A DNA stretch of 64,000 nucleotides, from contig QANU01017537.1 in assembly GCA_003254905.1 (NCBI GenBank), positions 647,245 to 711,244 on the forward strand. The letters run 5' to 3'. Of the stretch, positions 50,193 to 62,602 are shown piece by piece. The notes below the pieces were generated by a model that searched no databases, was not told where the DNA came from, and saw only the letters and a list, made by a program, of their open reading frames with translations. The translations under genes and the position numbers were made by a program. The stretch is from Nissolia schottii (Eukaryota; Streptophyta; Magnoliopsida; Fabales; Fabaceae). Position 1 is the stretch's first letter; each line of letters starts with the position of its first letter.

Positions 50193-51086
50193 TTGGTTCA
50201 CTATATTTTAAATTTCTGTTAATTTAGTCTATTCATAAGCATGATAGCGTTTTGTTTTTGAGGATTGAGATCAAATTAAACAAGTATATGTAATCGATTA
50301 CCTACCCTTAGCAAACCCTATAGCATTGATTTGTTTGATATTTTTTGCCAAAATAGTCATAAAGTTCATTAAAAGTTTTACAATTGTCATCATTTGATTA
50401 TAAACACCTAACTATATATTATGCCACAATTGAATGGGAAGACTTAATAAACAAATTAAAAGGGAAAAAGAGAAAAGAAAAACCAATGTTGTATAGAATT
50501 GCATCAAGACGACATCATTTTTTTTCTGGCTTAATTATAAGAGATATTGAAAAAGGCTTGAGTTCAGTTTGACTGAGCATTGTAGCCCATTCCAGTGGAG
50601 GAGAAATGGGGATCTGTTCCATCTTGCAGCTACCAATTGATGCTCTCTTTGTTTATTTGTACCATTTATTTATTTTTATTTTTATTATTTATGGGAGAAT
50701 TGGCCTTGGCCTAATCCACCAACTGCTTCTTATGCTGAGTCTGCCCCATAACACCATTATATAATTGATTACTTAAAAATGCAAAAAGTGGCTACATCAT
50801 TTTCAGCACTATTTTTCCTTATCCCTTTCGTTTTTTTTTTTCCCCGAATTTGATCCCTGAATTATCTGCTTTCTAGATATGGAGAGCCAATGTACAAGCT
50901 ACTTTCGTTTTCTCACTTTTCTTTTTCATTTTTTTTCATGCTATATATGTCAAAGGCTAGCCTGCACTGGGTAATTGTAGAGACCAAATTGATCCTTGCA
51001 TTAAAAAAATATAAAAATTTCATAAAGTTACCATTTTATCCTTCTTTTATTTTTTTTCTCCCACAAACTAGTTTCTCTTTCACAGA
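49922..51086. other. intergenic, no gene seen
   Basis: AT-rich. It contains a long (AT)n run at 50,146-50,188 and poly-T tracts. The 62-codon frame at 50,384 has no recognisable domain. Confidence 0.4.
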
Positions 51087-52077
51087 CATGGTTATTAAAA
51101 TTGCCAGTTAACTCGTAAACTCGTATGAGTTTACGTTCCTAGGTAGTAAAATCGAACTGACTAACATGTAAACTCGTTTCTGGGTAAACTCCAATAAAAT
51201 CGCGAGTTTACTGCTGAGTTCACGAGTTTCCCGCAGGTCTGTTTTTTTTTTTTTAAGGACAAAACAAGGTTGATGTTGTTTTGCATGTCTCTGAGTTTTT
51301 AGATTTGGGTCATTTGAGTGTTTTAGAGTTATCCTTTACAGTTGCGCCTGCAATTGTGCTCCATCGTGCCATCGTGCTCTGTTGTGCTCCTTCATCGTGC
51401 TTTGTCGTTGCTTGTGCTCCGTCGTGCTCTGTCGCTAATCCATCGTATGTATTTCCACCAGGGTGCGTGACCTCTACATAGCTATTTGTGCTTTAGTGTT
51501 CTGGATTGGAGACGTCATCGTCACATACTCGCTTCCTGTGATGTTCAGTAGTCAGTACTATGGAACTCGCTAGTATCTTCAGTGTTTATGCTGTTGTTTG
51601 TGTCATCTCCGGGATATTTGTGTTCTTGAAGGTTCCAAAAACAAAGGGCATGCCCCTCGAAGTCATCACTGAATTCTTTGTTGTCGGCTCGAAGCAGTCT
51701 ACTTTTATCAAGAATGAATGACATTGTTCTTTATATACATTTGCTATGTTGGTTGCTCAACACACCGCCTCTCTCTTGTGTTGATAGATTTTACTTGTCA
51801 TTAAGTTTATGTGGAGGAGGATATGTTATGGTTCAAACATATGTATTATGTATGAATTGAACTTAGAACTCATATATTTCATCTTTATTTGTACTTTGTT
51901 ATGGAGGTAAATGTATTTATGAATTTCAAGTTTTATTAAATAATTTTTGTAGCATAATAATTTTTTAAAATATGTTTTTAATATTTTTTTTAATAATAGG
52001 TAAACTCGTACTAGTTTACGATCCGAGTTTACAGAGACTCTACGAGTTTACTTAAACTCGCGAGTTTGATAACCATG
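51087..52077. mobile_element. hAT-like non-autonomous TIR element, copy 3
   Basis: The 991-bp element lies inverted relative to copy 1. It starts CATGGTTATTAAAATTGCC and ends GCGAGTTTGATAACCATG. The flanks TTCACAGA (51,079-51,086) and CTCACAGA (52,078-52,085) match at seven of eight bases. The interior shares the segment with CAGGGTGCGTGACCTCTACA (copy 1, about 7,750, opposite strand). A region at about 51,560-51,870 is absent from copy 1. No transposase is present. Confidence 0.85.
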
Positions 52078-52085
52078 CTCACAGA

Positions 52086-54348
52086 TGTGAAACCTCCTCT
52101 TCTCATCCATCATAAACCAAACCAAATGGTTATAGCAATCCACTCTTGCGTGCTCCGACCACTTGTGCCGCTCCCGTGTTCTCCACCGGCGACGCTCCTG
52201 CGCCACCAGAACTGCCCCTCGTCTTTCGACACACCGATAGCACACCTCTGAATCCAGCATCGTTGAGTCGGCCTCCGCCCTCGGTCGCACCTTCACCACC
52301 TTCGAAGTGGTGCAGCCGTCTCCTCCGCATGATCTCCATTTCAAATCTGCTTCTATTTTTTAGATTTGTTGACAGTCAGCTTTTCTGAAAATTACGACCT
52401 GCTTCCCTTCTCACTCTTGCGGAGCTACGGTGAAGGGTGGATCTAGTCTATTGTAAATTCCAACTTGCTTTTGTCATGTTTTCAGATCTCTTAATTTTGT
52501 GGTCAGTTATAATTAGATTATGATTTTTATTTGAAGGTTCAGTTTTCAATTTTTTTTTTTTTTCATTTAAAGGTTCAAATCTCTGCTTTAGTTTGAAAGT
52601 TATGTAGTGTGGGGGTGGTAAGGGTTGATGTGTTGATGTTGATGAGGGCGACGTTGACCCAGAGTAGGGTGGAGAAAAAGGAGCTATGGAAGATTAAAAG
52701 AAAGAAAATTTAACAAGTAGTAAAGGATAAAATTAGTAAATCAATTAAGAATATTATTAAAATATCAACATGAATTATTCTGTAATTATTTTTTAAATGT
52801 AATCTTAGCCATTGGTTGATTTTTAAATGGTTGAGATTCAATGACCAATTTGATCCCCTACAACTACTGGGTCCAGACTAGCCTTTTCCTACTATATATA
52901 CATGAATTGAAAAAAGAAAGCTGGAAATTGGCTCTCCTTGGATGTTAGATAAGTGCAATTGAGTCAATATCGAACAAAAAATAAAAAAAGAAAAAGAAAG
53001 AAAAGACATTGAATGGATTCTTTTAAGTATAATTTTTAAATGATAAAATAATGCATGATCTCTTATCATGAATTTAAAATGTGAAACTCATACATGATAT
53101 AAACAATGAAAAAATTGATGAAAAAATATCACGCATAATTTTGTCATATAAAAATGACACATAAAAAAATTCATTCTCTAAAAGATATAAATGCAATTGT
53201 GTTTGATTTAAGGGCATTCAGAATCCGGTATCAGTTTCTATCCAAGTGGTTTCTATCTTAGTTAGAGGGTCTCAAAAGATATCCATATACATAGGAGTAT
53301 AGGACCCATTATCTGCTTTTAAACTTTGGTCGGTGACCTTAGATTAAGACACGCTTCTTTAGATATCTTAATTAATTTCAAACACCATTAAGCATTGGGA
53401 TTGTGTATGCTAGATCATAAGGGAACATAGGGGTTAATTACGTTTTAAAAGACAAATCTAAGGCTATATGTATAATTTAAACTACTAGACCATTGAATTT
53501 CAAACTCACATTATGATTATCTTCAGCATGATTGAGGTTTTGGCCGTCTGAATGGTTGGATTAATGATACAAATGCTGTAACTTTCATTGTTATATGAAC
53601 AATTGAACATATAGTCATATAACCCCTTTTCTCCCTTTTCAAAGTGGCTAGAGCCTAGAGTCATAGATTCCACCTAAAAGTTTCCCCACCTTTCTTTTCC
53701 GTGGTAGCTATGTTATGTACTGTGTAGATACATCACTGTCGATTTTAACATATACTGTATACTAATTGTATTTCCTAGCACAAATTTTGTACAATTCACC
53801 AAGAACTATAGGAAATTTTTATGTATCGAGGGAGATAAATACTCTTTTTTATTAATATTTTTAATAATTTTAAAATTAATTTTATCAAATTTTATAATTA
53901 CTTCATAGTATAACAAGATATATTGATGTCTCATATGATTTAATGTGATAAATTAATACTTTTAAATATAATATTTATGGAGAAATGTATCGATCGTATG
54001 TCCAATTGAGCCCCAAATTTCTAAACTTGTTACAATTTTACTATTTCAATGATTTATTTGACTAGTGAAAATATATGAAACATGAAATGATAACTAAAAA
54101 TTCAATAAGATTAGTTTTAAAAGTTGTTGAAAATAAAAAAAAAATATAGAGAAAAAGGTATTTACCCTCCTAATATAAGAAAAATCTCCATAATTATATG
54201 TACAAATTACATAACTTTGTATAAAAAATATTATTTAGACCCATTATGTATAGACATAGTATGGATATAACATATATAAATGTGATAAGGGATGAAAAGA
54301 TAATTTTCATTTTATATATTATTAATCCCTAGCTATTGGATAAGTGCT
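52086..54348. other. intergenic, no confident gene
   Basis: A GC-rich patch at 52,130-52,340 is open in several frames on both strands, but none resembles a family I know. It could be a decayed or non-coding exon. The remainder is AT-rich. Confidence 0.35.
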
Positions 54349-54531
54349 TGTTAGAGTGTTAGTTTGTTTGTTACATCTCTCAACCATACTCACTTAACTT
54401 TACCTTTGACTCCCCCGTTATAAAATGGGTTAGCCTTCCCTGTATTGGAAAATTTGTGAGAAAAGAATAACAAGGAAATATTTCTTCTCCAAATTCTTTT
54501 TCTTCAAATCCAATTTGTTCCTTTCCTTAGA
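54349..54531 (+). mobile_element. short 5' LTR of copia element 2
   Basis: About 183 bp from TGTTAGAGTGTTAGTTTG to CCTTTCCTTAGA. It contains a TATA-like GTTATAAAATGGG and is followed at 54,532 by TGGTATCGGTCGCG, an initiator-methionine tRNA primer site. The matching 3' LTR would lie beyond the window. Confidence 0.7.
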
Positions 54532-54556
54532 TGGTATCGGTCGCGTAACGATCTAT

Positions 54557-54874
54557 GGTCAAGGTATCCCTATTTCTCGCGCTAGTTCTTCCCTATTGCA
54601 TTCCTCTATTTCTAATAGTTTCTTTTAATTGAATCATCTCTTGCATGTTCCTTCTATCACCAAGAATTTAATCAGCGTTTCTAAGTTTGCATGGGATAAT
54701 CAAGTCTTTTTTGAGTTTTATCTTGATCATTGTAATGTCAAATCGCAAGTCTCCAAGGAGACACTACTTTAGGGATTTCTTAGATATGGAATGTATCAAT
54801 TTTAACAACTCACGGTCTTAAATGAACCAACTACCATTGCATCTATTTCTGCTCTTTCTTCCAATTGTTCTTAT
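54557..54874 (+). pseudogene. copia protease-downstream fragment
   Basis: In one frame: GQGIPISRASSSLLHSSISN, a stop, LNHLLHVPSITKNLISVSKF, AWDNQVFFEFYLDHCNVKSQ, a stop, then GFLRYGMYQF and a stop. This is the stretch after the protease in plant copia polyproteins. Gag is absent between the primer site and here. The fragment ends exactly where the CACTA element begins, and coding text resumes at 63,219. Confidence 0.8.
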
Positions 54875-57800
54875 CATAACAAGAAAAAAGCTCATTACCG
54901 TCGAAGTTATCGTCAGTTTTCTTCCCAATTACCGTCGAATTTTTTACTTTCCGTCGAACTTACCGTCGGCAAGCACACCGACGGTAATAGCCTTGATGGA
55001 AACTTATGACTGTTGGATTTATATAGCCGACGGTAATTAGTGTCGGTGACGATCGATGGTAATGGTGGTCGAGGAACTGAACCGTTTATTGTCGACTATA
55101 GCCGACGGTAATAATATTAATAATTTATTCTATCTTTCGTCAATTAATTCTGACGGTAATTTGAATATATTTTTTATATAATTATCGTCGACTACTTCCG
55201 ACAGTAAAGGTAATAAATTTTTAAAAAAATTATTCTGAATTTCATTCTATTCCCTTCGCAATTCCTAAACACACAAAACTCAAACTCATGCACATAAAAC
55301 CATCCAAACTAATGCACATTCATCATTTCATACATCACAAAACAATATCCAAACTAATGCACATTCATCATTTCATACATCTGAATTTTATTTCATACCA
55401 AAAAAACATCATCCATCATTCTTCACCACACAAACTCAAACTAAGATATTACAGCAAAATTTTCCAGAAGCAAGTTATGAAAAGCATGCAATACCTTATG
55501 ACTAGAAAAAGAAGAAAAGATTAGAGTACTTATAGCAAAATGAAGGAAACAGAAATGGTGTGTAGTGTGAGGCTGGTGATGCAACAACAACGATGAAGCC
55601 TTCAAGAAACCAACAAACACTTGAAGAACGAAATTTAGAATAGTGAGCAATTTTCGCAAGGATTTTCGTAGGGAAGAAGAGGTGTTTTTTCAGCAATAGA
55701 AGAAAGAATGAAGAGTTTTTCGAATGAAGAGGAAGACGGAGAGGAGAGGAAAAGAGAGAAGGGAGAAGAGAAGAGAAAGAAGAAATATTCAGATATGGTG
55801 TGCTCTGGGAGAGTGAAATGCGTTTAAGTAAGTTTCCAAAACATTACCGTCGAAAATTACTGACGATAACTAGAGATAGTCCGACTATAATAGCTTTATC
55901 GAAACGCTTCGTTTAATTTAAAGGATTACCGTCGGCTTTGTGGCAAACATTTCGATGGTACAAAAAAAGTGGCGCGGTAATCTTGGCAAATTTTCACTTT
56001 TGTTACTATCGAATGTTTCAAACGGTAAAGCGTCTTGCACGAGACAAAGAACATCTAGCACGAGTAGGGTTAGGCTTTAGGTTTAGGGTCGTTACCATCG
56101 GATTTTTCCGACAGTAACAATCCTTACTCTACATTACTTCCTCCTCATATACCACTACTAGTTACCAGCTTCATTTTGATTCTGTCATTCATTATCTTAG
56201 TTTAAACATTTTGTCATTGTTATGTTTTGTTGTCTTCTTCAGTACCATAAACTCAAATGGTATTAAAGAGGACAAACAAAACATGCATAGCAAGGACAAA
56301 ATATTAAACTAAGATAGTGAGTGACAAAGTCAATAAGAAGTGTGTAACTAATAGTAGTATATAAGGACGAGTTAATGCAAAGCGAAATGATGATAATAAA
56401 CAAGATTACATCATTAAACTCTAAACCCTAATGTCACGCCCCAACTTATGACGTGACCGTACATAGGGCTATTGCCCTATGAAAGCATTGACGTGACATA
56501 CTAAACATACAATAAATGCTAAATAATAAATAAATAACCAAATACTGGTTATTTTATTTATTAATAATTGAAAAATTGTTTACATAAATGAATTGTATAT
56601 GAATGAGTTTAAAAAATAATCATGTCTAAAATAAAGTCTATCAACTAGCATGGATCCTGCCCTAAGTGTCTGAAGCATAATTGTAACTACTCGATGGTCC
56701 CCACTACGAAACAGAGCTTACCACTAATATTTGGAATCCTTACTCATTAGATAAAGGGATTGGTCTCACTATCCTCAGCCAAATCTGAAAAATTGTTTGA
56801 CAGAGGGGTGAGTTGTCAACTCAGTTATAAGTACCTTAGTAAACATAGCAAGTATTACAAACAATGTCATGGCATATGCATACATACATATATGTAACTG
56901 GAGAAATAAGTACAATAACAAATATATTACATAACTGCATATACTGAACGGTTTGATGAACTGCACATATACTGAACAAACTGTGCATACTGAAATAAAC
57001 TGATTAAACTATGTAACGGGATAACTGTTGGATAAATTGAACTGATAATTGAAAATTGTATGTATGCCCATGTTCCTGGCATAGGAGCATGATTTAAGGG
57101 AGACGTAGCTCAACCTTACTTCATCAGGAATAATTTCAGGTGGTTCTGGTACCCACACAACCTTGATACCTATGAGGTTACATATACCCTAATCTAAGGA
57201 GCCTGCGCTCGGGGATCTAATAAGGCACGTGTGCCGTAACTATAGAGCCTGGCACTCATAAAACTGGCAGGGCTCGCATTTCATAAATGGTGGGTCTGGT
57301 TTACGAGGTCGTAGGACCTCATACTACTCTAGGTCATCTACTCTAGTGTCTACTGTTTGTGAAGTCTTTTAAGGGACTGTCTTTGATTACCTAAGTTGTT
57401 TAAGGCCTAAGGCTACTGATTATGACAAGAGTATCCTATTTAACTAGTCTTTATTTATTAGTCCAACCTAAGGACTAATGTCCCATACTTAGGAAAGGAT
57501 TCCTAGGTAAGAGAGGTACGTCACAAGAGGACAACTTAGGTACCAAGTCTTATGCATAAACATAGCCTAGTATCTCTAAATATATCAAACCTAGGGGTTA
57601 TGGTCTATGTCCTAACATAACATAGCATAATATGGCATATGGCATATATATCATGGCATAATATGCCATACATAGCAATTATTGAGCATACATGTATCTA
57701 GCTAGCATGTTATAACTAAATAAATTATCTAATAAGTCCCTAGCATCTCATGGCATAACTGACTTGATTGGTGGACCACTAAATAGGACCACCGACGCAC

Positions 57801-58386
57801 CAGGATCACCACTCACCTGAAATGTCGCGGAACGGAGGAACGCTGGCACTGGGGGTTCCTAGCGGCATGGTGTTGGCACCTGGAAAGGCAACTGAAATTG
57901 TAACACCCTAGGTTAGCAGCTTATGCTTAAGTCATAATCTGTGTCTGCTAGGTTGCTATCTGCTGTGTGGGAATACTGGTAGTCCCTACTTTACTTCGGA
58001 AAATAATTAAGTTAACGGAAAATAAGGAACCATTTTTTTCTTTTAAACATAACTATTATCGTATGTCAAACTAGAGCCATGCGTGTGAACTATCATAAGT
58101 CCCAAATAGTCGTATAACAGATAAATACGTGTGTCATCTGTCATACACATACATACATGACCAGTAAAGTAAATAGCACCAAGTGGGTCCAACAGCCAAT
58201 ATTATACATGTTAGGAAATCATATACATATCATAAATACTGTATTAATACATAAAAAGGGCAAGACATACTCTAAGCCCATACATACTTTCCGTGGCTAC
58301 AAACAGAATACATCAAAATACACATAAGACTCGGGCTACTAGCAGAAAGGGTGGCATCTGATGACAGGGTCTGGATATAATGCTGG

Positions 58387-58914
58387 TCAGGTCTCTGGCT
58401 CGTCCTCGCTAAAATCCTCCTCCGGCTCCTCCTCGGGGTCCTCCTCTGGATCCTCCTCTGGCTCTGACCCCTCTGGCTCGTACTCCGGCTCCAGCTCATC
58501 CTCCTCGTCATCCTCCTCCATGGCTACTAGAGGATACTCCTCCTCGGGTGAAGAAGGCACTGGTACATCTGGCGGGTCTCGGGGGCCGTAGGCTGGACCT
58601 GCCTCGTGGCTGGGAGTGCGGGGTGCGAACTGACGGCGGTAGTCTCGGGTCGTCCTCATCCGTGCAGTCTGCTGGTATGTCTTGGGCGGTCGTAATCTCA
58701 CGGAAACTGGGTCGACCTCCACGTCCTTCTCATACGGAATAGGCTCGCCGTCAGTGGAAGTCTCTGGCTCGGGGAGTACCGGTGGCGCAACTCGGCGAGG
58801 TGTGGGACGATTCACTACTAGGACTGACCAAAGCTCTGCCTCCTCCCCTGTCTCAGGGTCTAAGGTCCTAAATCTACTACGCAGGATCTGCCTATTCTTC
58901 GGTGGGGACGTCAT
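58387..58914 (-). CDS. acidic protein ORF carried by the LTR, 175 aa, function unknown
   Basis: An uninterrupted minus-strand frame from ATG at 58,914 to TGA at 58,387. The N-terminus is basic (MTSPPKNRQILRSRFRTLDP). The middle has a Pro/Arg-rich part (NRPTPRRVAPPVLPEPE) and RTTRDYRRQFAPRT. The last roughly 55 residues are almost all Glu, Asp and Pro (DDEEDELEPEYEPEG, then PEEDPEEDPEEEPEEDFSED). No known domain is recognised. It lies in the LTR, in the same orientation as LTR transcription. The corresponding site at 31,286-31,579 keeps YRRQFAPRT, EAGP and the acidic tail, which suggests the protein once mattered to the element. Repetitive GAG codons could also keep such a frame open by chance, so coding status is unproven. 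Confidence 0.5.
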   Translation of the reverse strand: MTSPPKNRQILRSRFRTLDPETGEEAELWSVLVVNRPTPRRVAPPVLPEPETSTDGEPIPYEKDVEVDPVSVRLRPPKTYQQTARMRTTRDYRRQFAPRTPSHEAGPAYGPRDPPDVPVPSSPEEEYPLVAMEEDDEEDELEPEYEPEGSEPEEDPEEDPEEEPEEDFSEDEPET

Positions 58915-59197
58915 CTATCTCGCCTGAAGCCATAAGTGAGTGGGGGTGAGAACGGTGGTTCTCAGTGGTTGACTATGGCCTAGGGGAATCTGGTTACTCA
59001 ATTATGCTCTGGCCGTCCAGGAGATCTCTAAGTGTTCATACATCTAGACATCCTACTAGTTATTTTCTTGCCTAAGTTCCTGGGTGGCTTTATCTAGTTA
59101 CTAGGTGACAGGGAACTAGTCTTTCTTACTAAGTTCTTGTGCTTTCTATCCTTGATCGTTCTGACACTACTACACACATATGCATGCCTGGTGACCT

Positions 59198-59375
59198 TGC
59201 CCCATGCGTTCCTTATGAGCATGGCGACATGGTCGGGACATAGCAACGCTTTAATCACATAGGTACGTATGCAAGGTGATCGTGTCCCATGCGTTCCTTA
59301 TGAGCCTAGTGACGTGATCGAGCCCCATGCGTTCCTTATGAGCATGGTGACGTACACAAGGCCTGCGTTCCCTTC
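59198..59375. repeat. tandem-like repeat of CCCATGCGTTCCTTATGAGC
   Basis: The word occurs three times (about 59,201, 59,286 and 59,324), with a degenerate fourth (CCTGCGTTCCCTTCGAGC, about 59,361), inside the LTR. Confidence 0.8.
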
Positions 59376-62283
59376 GAGCCTGCTCTTGCGCACTATGCAT
59401 GAACTTTAACATTTTAGTTAACCGGTATCATATGCTTTCTTTTCCTTATGCGTACCAGCTCACCCGGGTTAGCGTCTTCTCATTCATCATATCTCATCTT
59501 CTCATACACTTTATCTTTCTGTACTAATCTGGTTCTTAGGTTCATTATTTTCTTCATTCATTAACCTTGATCATAGCATAGTCTCTAGTGGTCTGCCCTC
59601 ATGATGCATGCACGACTCGATACTCATACTCTTGTTCACTGCACCCTTAGGTGGCTCATAGTAAAACATATGCCATTCTGAACTTATCGCATAAACTTCT
59701 ACGTGCTAAGTGCTTGTTGGAATATAATGAACCTCGGGACCCCTTGCTCGGAAACCACTATCAACGCTAGGGAACCTTCGCGGAACCCACTAAGCAACTC
59801 TGGATCACTCAACCATTCCAGGGGTCTCCGCAGAACCCACTTGGCACCGCTGCTGACGCCAATCAGAATCTTCAGGAACCCGCTCAGCCACTCTATGGTT
59901 CCTCCACGGAACCCTACTCCGTCACCACTACTGGTGCTCGCTCGGTCTACTCTCCAGGGACCACTCAGCACTCTAGCGAATCATTCTATCACTTTGGGGA
60001 ACCTCTGCGGACCCCAACTCCGGACTTTCTAGGGACCCATGCAACCTCTCTAGGGGACCTCCGTGGAACCCCACTTAGCACCATTCCTGGTGTCCACTCA
60101 GCACTTTTCACCGGGCCCTCTCGTCACTACAGGGTCCTCCGGGGACCCTATTCAGCACCATTCCTGGTGCCGCTCAACAACTCTTTACGTAACCCTCTCA
60201 GCACTCCAGGATCCTCCGCGGACCCCTAAGAAACCTTTCAGGGAACCACCTAATGACTCTAGGGAATCCACTCTACCACTCTAGGGCATCCTCTCAGCGT
60301 ACTTCAGGGATCCTCCGTGGAACCCTTCCGCACCATTCCTAGTGTTCACTCAGTACACTCTCCAAGGAACTACTCAACCACTTCAAGGGACCTCCGCAGA
60401 CCCATACAACACCATTACCGGTGCTCACCCAGCATACCTTCCAGGGGACTACTCAACCACTTCAAGGGACCTCCGTGGAACCCTAATTGGTCACTACTAC
60501 TGACGCCCGCTCTTCCACTCTTGAGGCTCCTCTCAGTCTCTCTCCGCAGAAACTCGGCGCTTACCTCCTGGCTTATTTTCTCTCATTCCCTTACGTTCAT
60601 CCTAAGTTCACACCATATATTCCAACAGTACCCGAGCAACAACATGAACGTTTTAGAATCATGAACAACGTGAATATATCCAACATGCAATAATAATATT
60701 TATCCTCATAGCATTTCTAATTTTTCCTACTAAAATACACACATAAACATACAAATAACATCCCATAGACAGGGGTGATGGTACTACCCACCTGTAGAAA
60801 AACTTGGTGGTGGTGGTGAGGGAAGTTTTGAGTGAAGTCCTACAAGCCTTGTTGTCTTCCAAAGCTTGAACTCCTCCTTTCTCCAAGATGAATATCTTGA
60901 GCAAGGTGTAAGATGATGAGGTTGTTCCTCTTGATTCTTGGTGGAAGAAAATGAGACTAAGATGAGAAGACTTAGGGGCTGTGGTTTTCGGTTTGTGGGA
61001 GATGGAAGGAGATGGAAAAGTGCTTGGTCTCTTGAAGGTTTGGTGGTGCTCTTGGAGGTGTGGCTTAGTGTGTGTTGTTATGGAGAATGTGAGAAATGAA
61101 AATGTCTCTTGGGGTTTTAGGGAGAGCTCACGGTTTTGGGGTGCTGAATGAGAGGGAAATCAATTAAATTTTATGATTTAGAAAAAGGTGATGAATAGTG
61201 GGAGGTATGGGTGTAGGCATGGTTAGTGATGTGATTTTGGTTTAGTGTATAAGACAAGTAAGGTGTGTAAGTGTGGAAGCATGATTTAGGGGATTCTTTT
61301 TGGACAAAAATCCCAGCTCTAGACCGTGCAGCCCTTCAGCTCTAGCTGCTGAAATTTCATTTTCTCCCGGTCCCAGTTCGCTCGTGTTTTATCGATCGCA
61401 GTATCGGTGCGTTGCGCACGGTTGTCCGAAAAATATTCCGTTTATACCGTTGCGATCCTCTAATTCTCCCCTACCTCCGGGTATTAATATTTTAAGGTGT
61501 TTGTGAATTTTTCTCCGGGAGACTATTCTCACAGACACCTTTTTCGCATCAGAAAATTCCATCGGCGAACAGCGGCCGTTCGGTTGTCGGCCGAGCCTCC
61601 TATCACGACAGGTCTTATTTCCTGGGAATATTCTACTCAAAAATTTCCCATTTTAATTCTCTAATCATGATTAGAAAATTAATTTAATAATTATGCGTAT
61701 GATTATTTTTCTAAGAAAAATTGGGATGTTACATAAACTACCATCAGAAACCCATAAACAAAACTTTAAACTGGTAGGGCCTGCAGTAGAGATTCTAGCA
61801 TCGCTACGAAGTTCCGTAATCGTCACGGCATCTTGACGACCACTGTAGGCTACCACCAACATGGCGGTGGTGCCAGAGCCTACTACCTAAGTCATCCTAA
61901 AAGAAGGAATGGATACCTACCAAGAGGGATAAAGAATTGAGCAGAACTCTTCTAATAGGGAAGAAGGAGTCTAAACTCTGAGCGGGTTGGAATGAGGGGA
62001 GGAGAGCTTTATATATAGGCGAGGGTGTGGCCAAATGGATGGGTCAAGCCTCTGGAAAAGCGCCAAAAGCAAAAAAAGAAATGCAGAACTAATTCGCCGC
62101 GTGTCTTGCGCAAGTTGTGCATTTGTCTCGCGCAAGATACTTTTCCCAAAACGTCTCGCGCGAGATATTGTTAGCATATCACGTGAGATGCCCCTATTCT
62201 TGCAAGGGGTGTTATACCTAAACCCTAAATCTTAAACCTACATAAAAGTACTAGGTATTACAAAACATAAGTTTGCGACCTAC

Positions 62284-62602
62284 CATCTTGGGCTTTGTCG
62301 TTATTACCCCCCCAAGATGGCACACAATCGTCTAGATCCTTAATTTTGTTAGTCTCGAGGTCGTAATACTTGTCAAGAGAAACCACACCCCAATCAAATT
62401 GAGGAATAAGATGCTTAACCTGGCCCATCACTGACTCAAAGGCCACATCCACAGCGTCCTTCAACAGCTTCAGGCAGGCATCATACTCCTTCTTCCTCTC
62501 GGTGGCCTCGGATGCTTTTTCCTCAATTGTAGTCGTGGCCCTGCCAGCATTCAATTTAAACTTCTTCGCCCTCTCCTCTAAAATAACCAAATGCGTCTCC
62601 AA
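62284..62602 (-). pseudogene. exon-like coding remnant inside CACTA element 2
   Basis: An open minus-strand stretch bounded by a splice-acceptor-like ATATTAG before 62,602 and a donor-like ATG|GTAGGT after 62,284. It encodes a helical, charged segment (VILEERAKKFKLNAGRATTT, EEKASEATERKKEYDACLKL, LKDAVDVAFESVMGQVKHLI) and then PQFDWGVVSLDKYYDLETNK. It is probably coiled coil, and resembles the C-terminal text of plant gypsy-type transposon proteins (Transposase_28/gag-like) as I recall them; that is a weak match. Upstream on the same strand are a GGTGGTGG-rich leader (62,620-62,710) and TATATAAAG at about 62,796. Whether it is a transposon gene or a captured host exon is open. Confidence 0.45.

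Larger units (their letters stand above)
57899..61733 (-). mobile_element. solo LTR inside LTR D, with intact acidic ORF
   Basis: 3,835 bp, TGTAACATCCCAATTTTTC ... GGGTGTTACA on the minus strand. It is homologous to 30,807-34,158: both ends match, as do the acidic ORF and the U3 block with GAACGGC and GGTGTCTGTGA. The flanks are GAAAT and TAAAC, not a convincing duplication, so the insertion is inferred from LTR D sequence continuing on both sides. The region at 59,700-60,550 consists of degenerate repeats of CTCCGCGGAACCC and CACTCAGCAC words. Confidence 0.75.
56432..62215 (-). mobile_element. solo LTR D inserted in CACTA element 2
   Basis: The left end is TGTCACGCCCCAACTTATG and the right end is AAGGGGTGTTATA. 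It is flanked by a perfect 5-bp duplication CCTAA (56,427-56,431 and 62,216-62,220). Its own sequence, 56,432-57,898 plus 61,734-62,215, is about 1.95 kb. It reads on the minus strand with TATATATAAA at 62,008-62,017. U3 holds CTCGCGCGAGA-type palindromes (62,103-62,188). It shares layout with LTRs A, B and C. Confidence 0.85.

Noticed and set aside
52086..52400. Possible host gene in the GC-rich patch
   Set aside because: Several frames on both strands are open but none shows a family match or convincing splice structure.
58361..58591. Ser/Gly-rich 76-codon plus-strand frame
   Set aside because: It is the antisense shadow of the Glu/Asp-rich tail of the minus-strand ORF.
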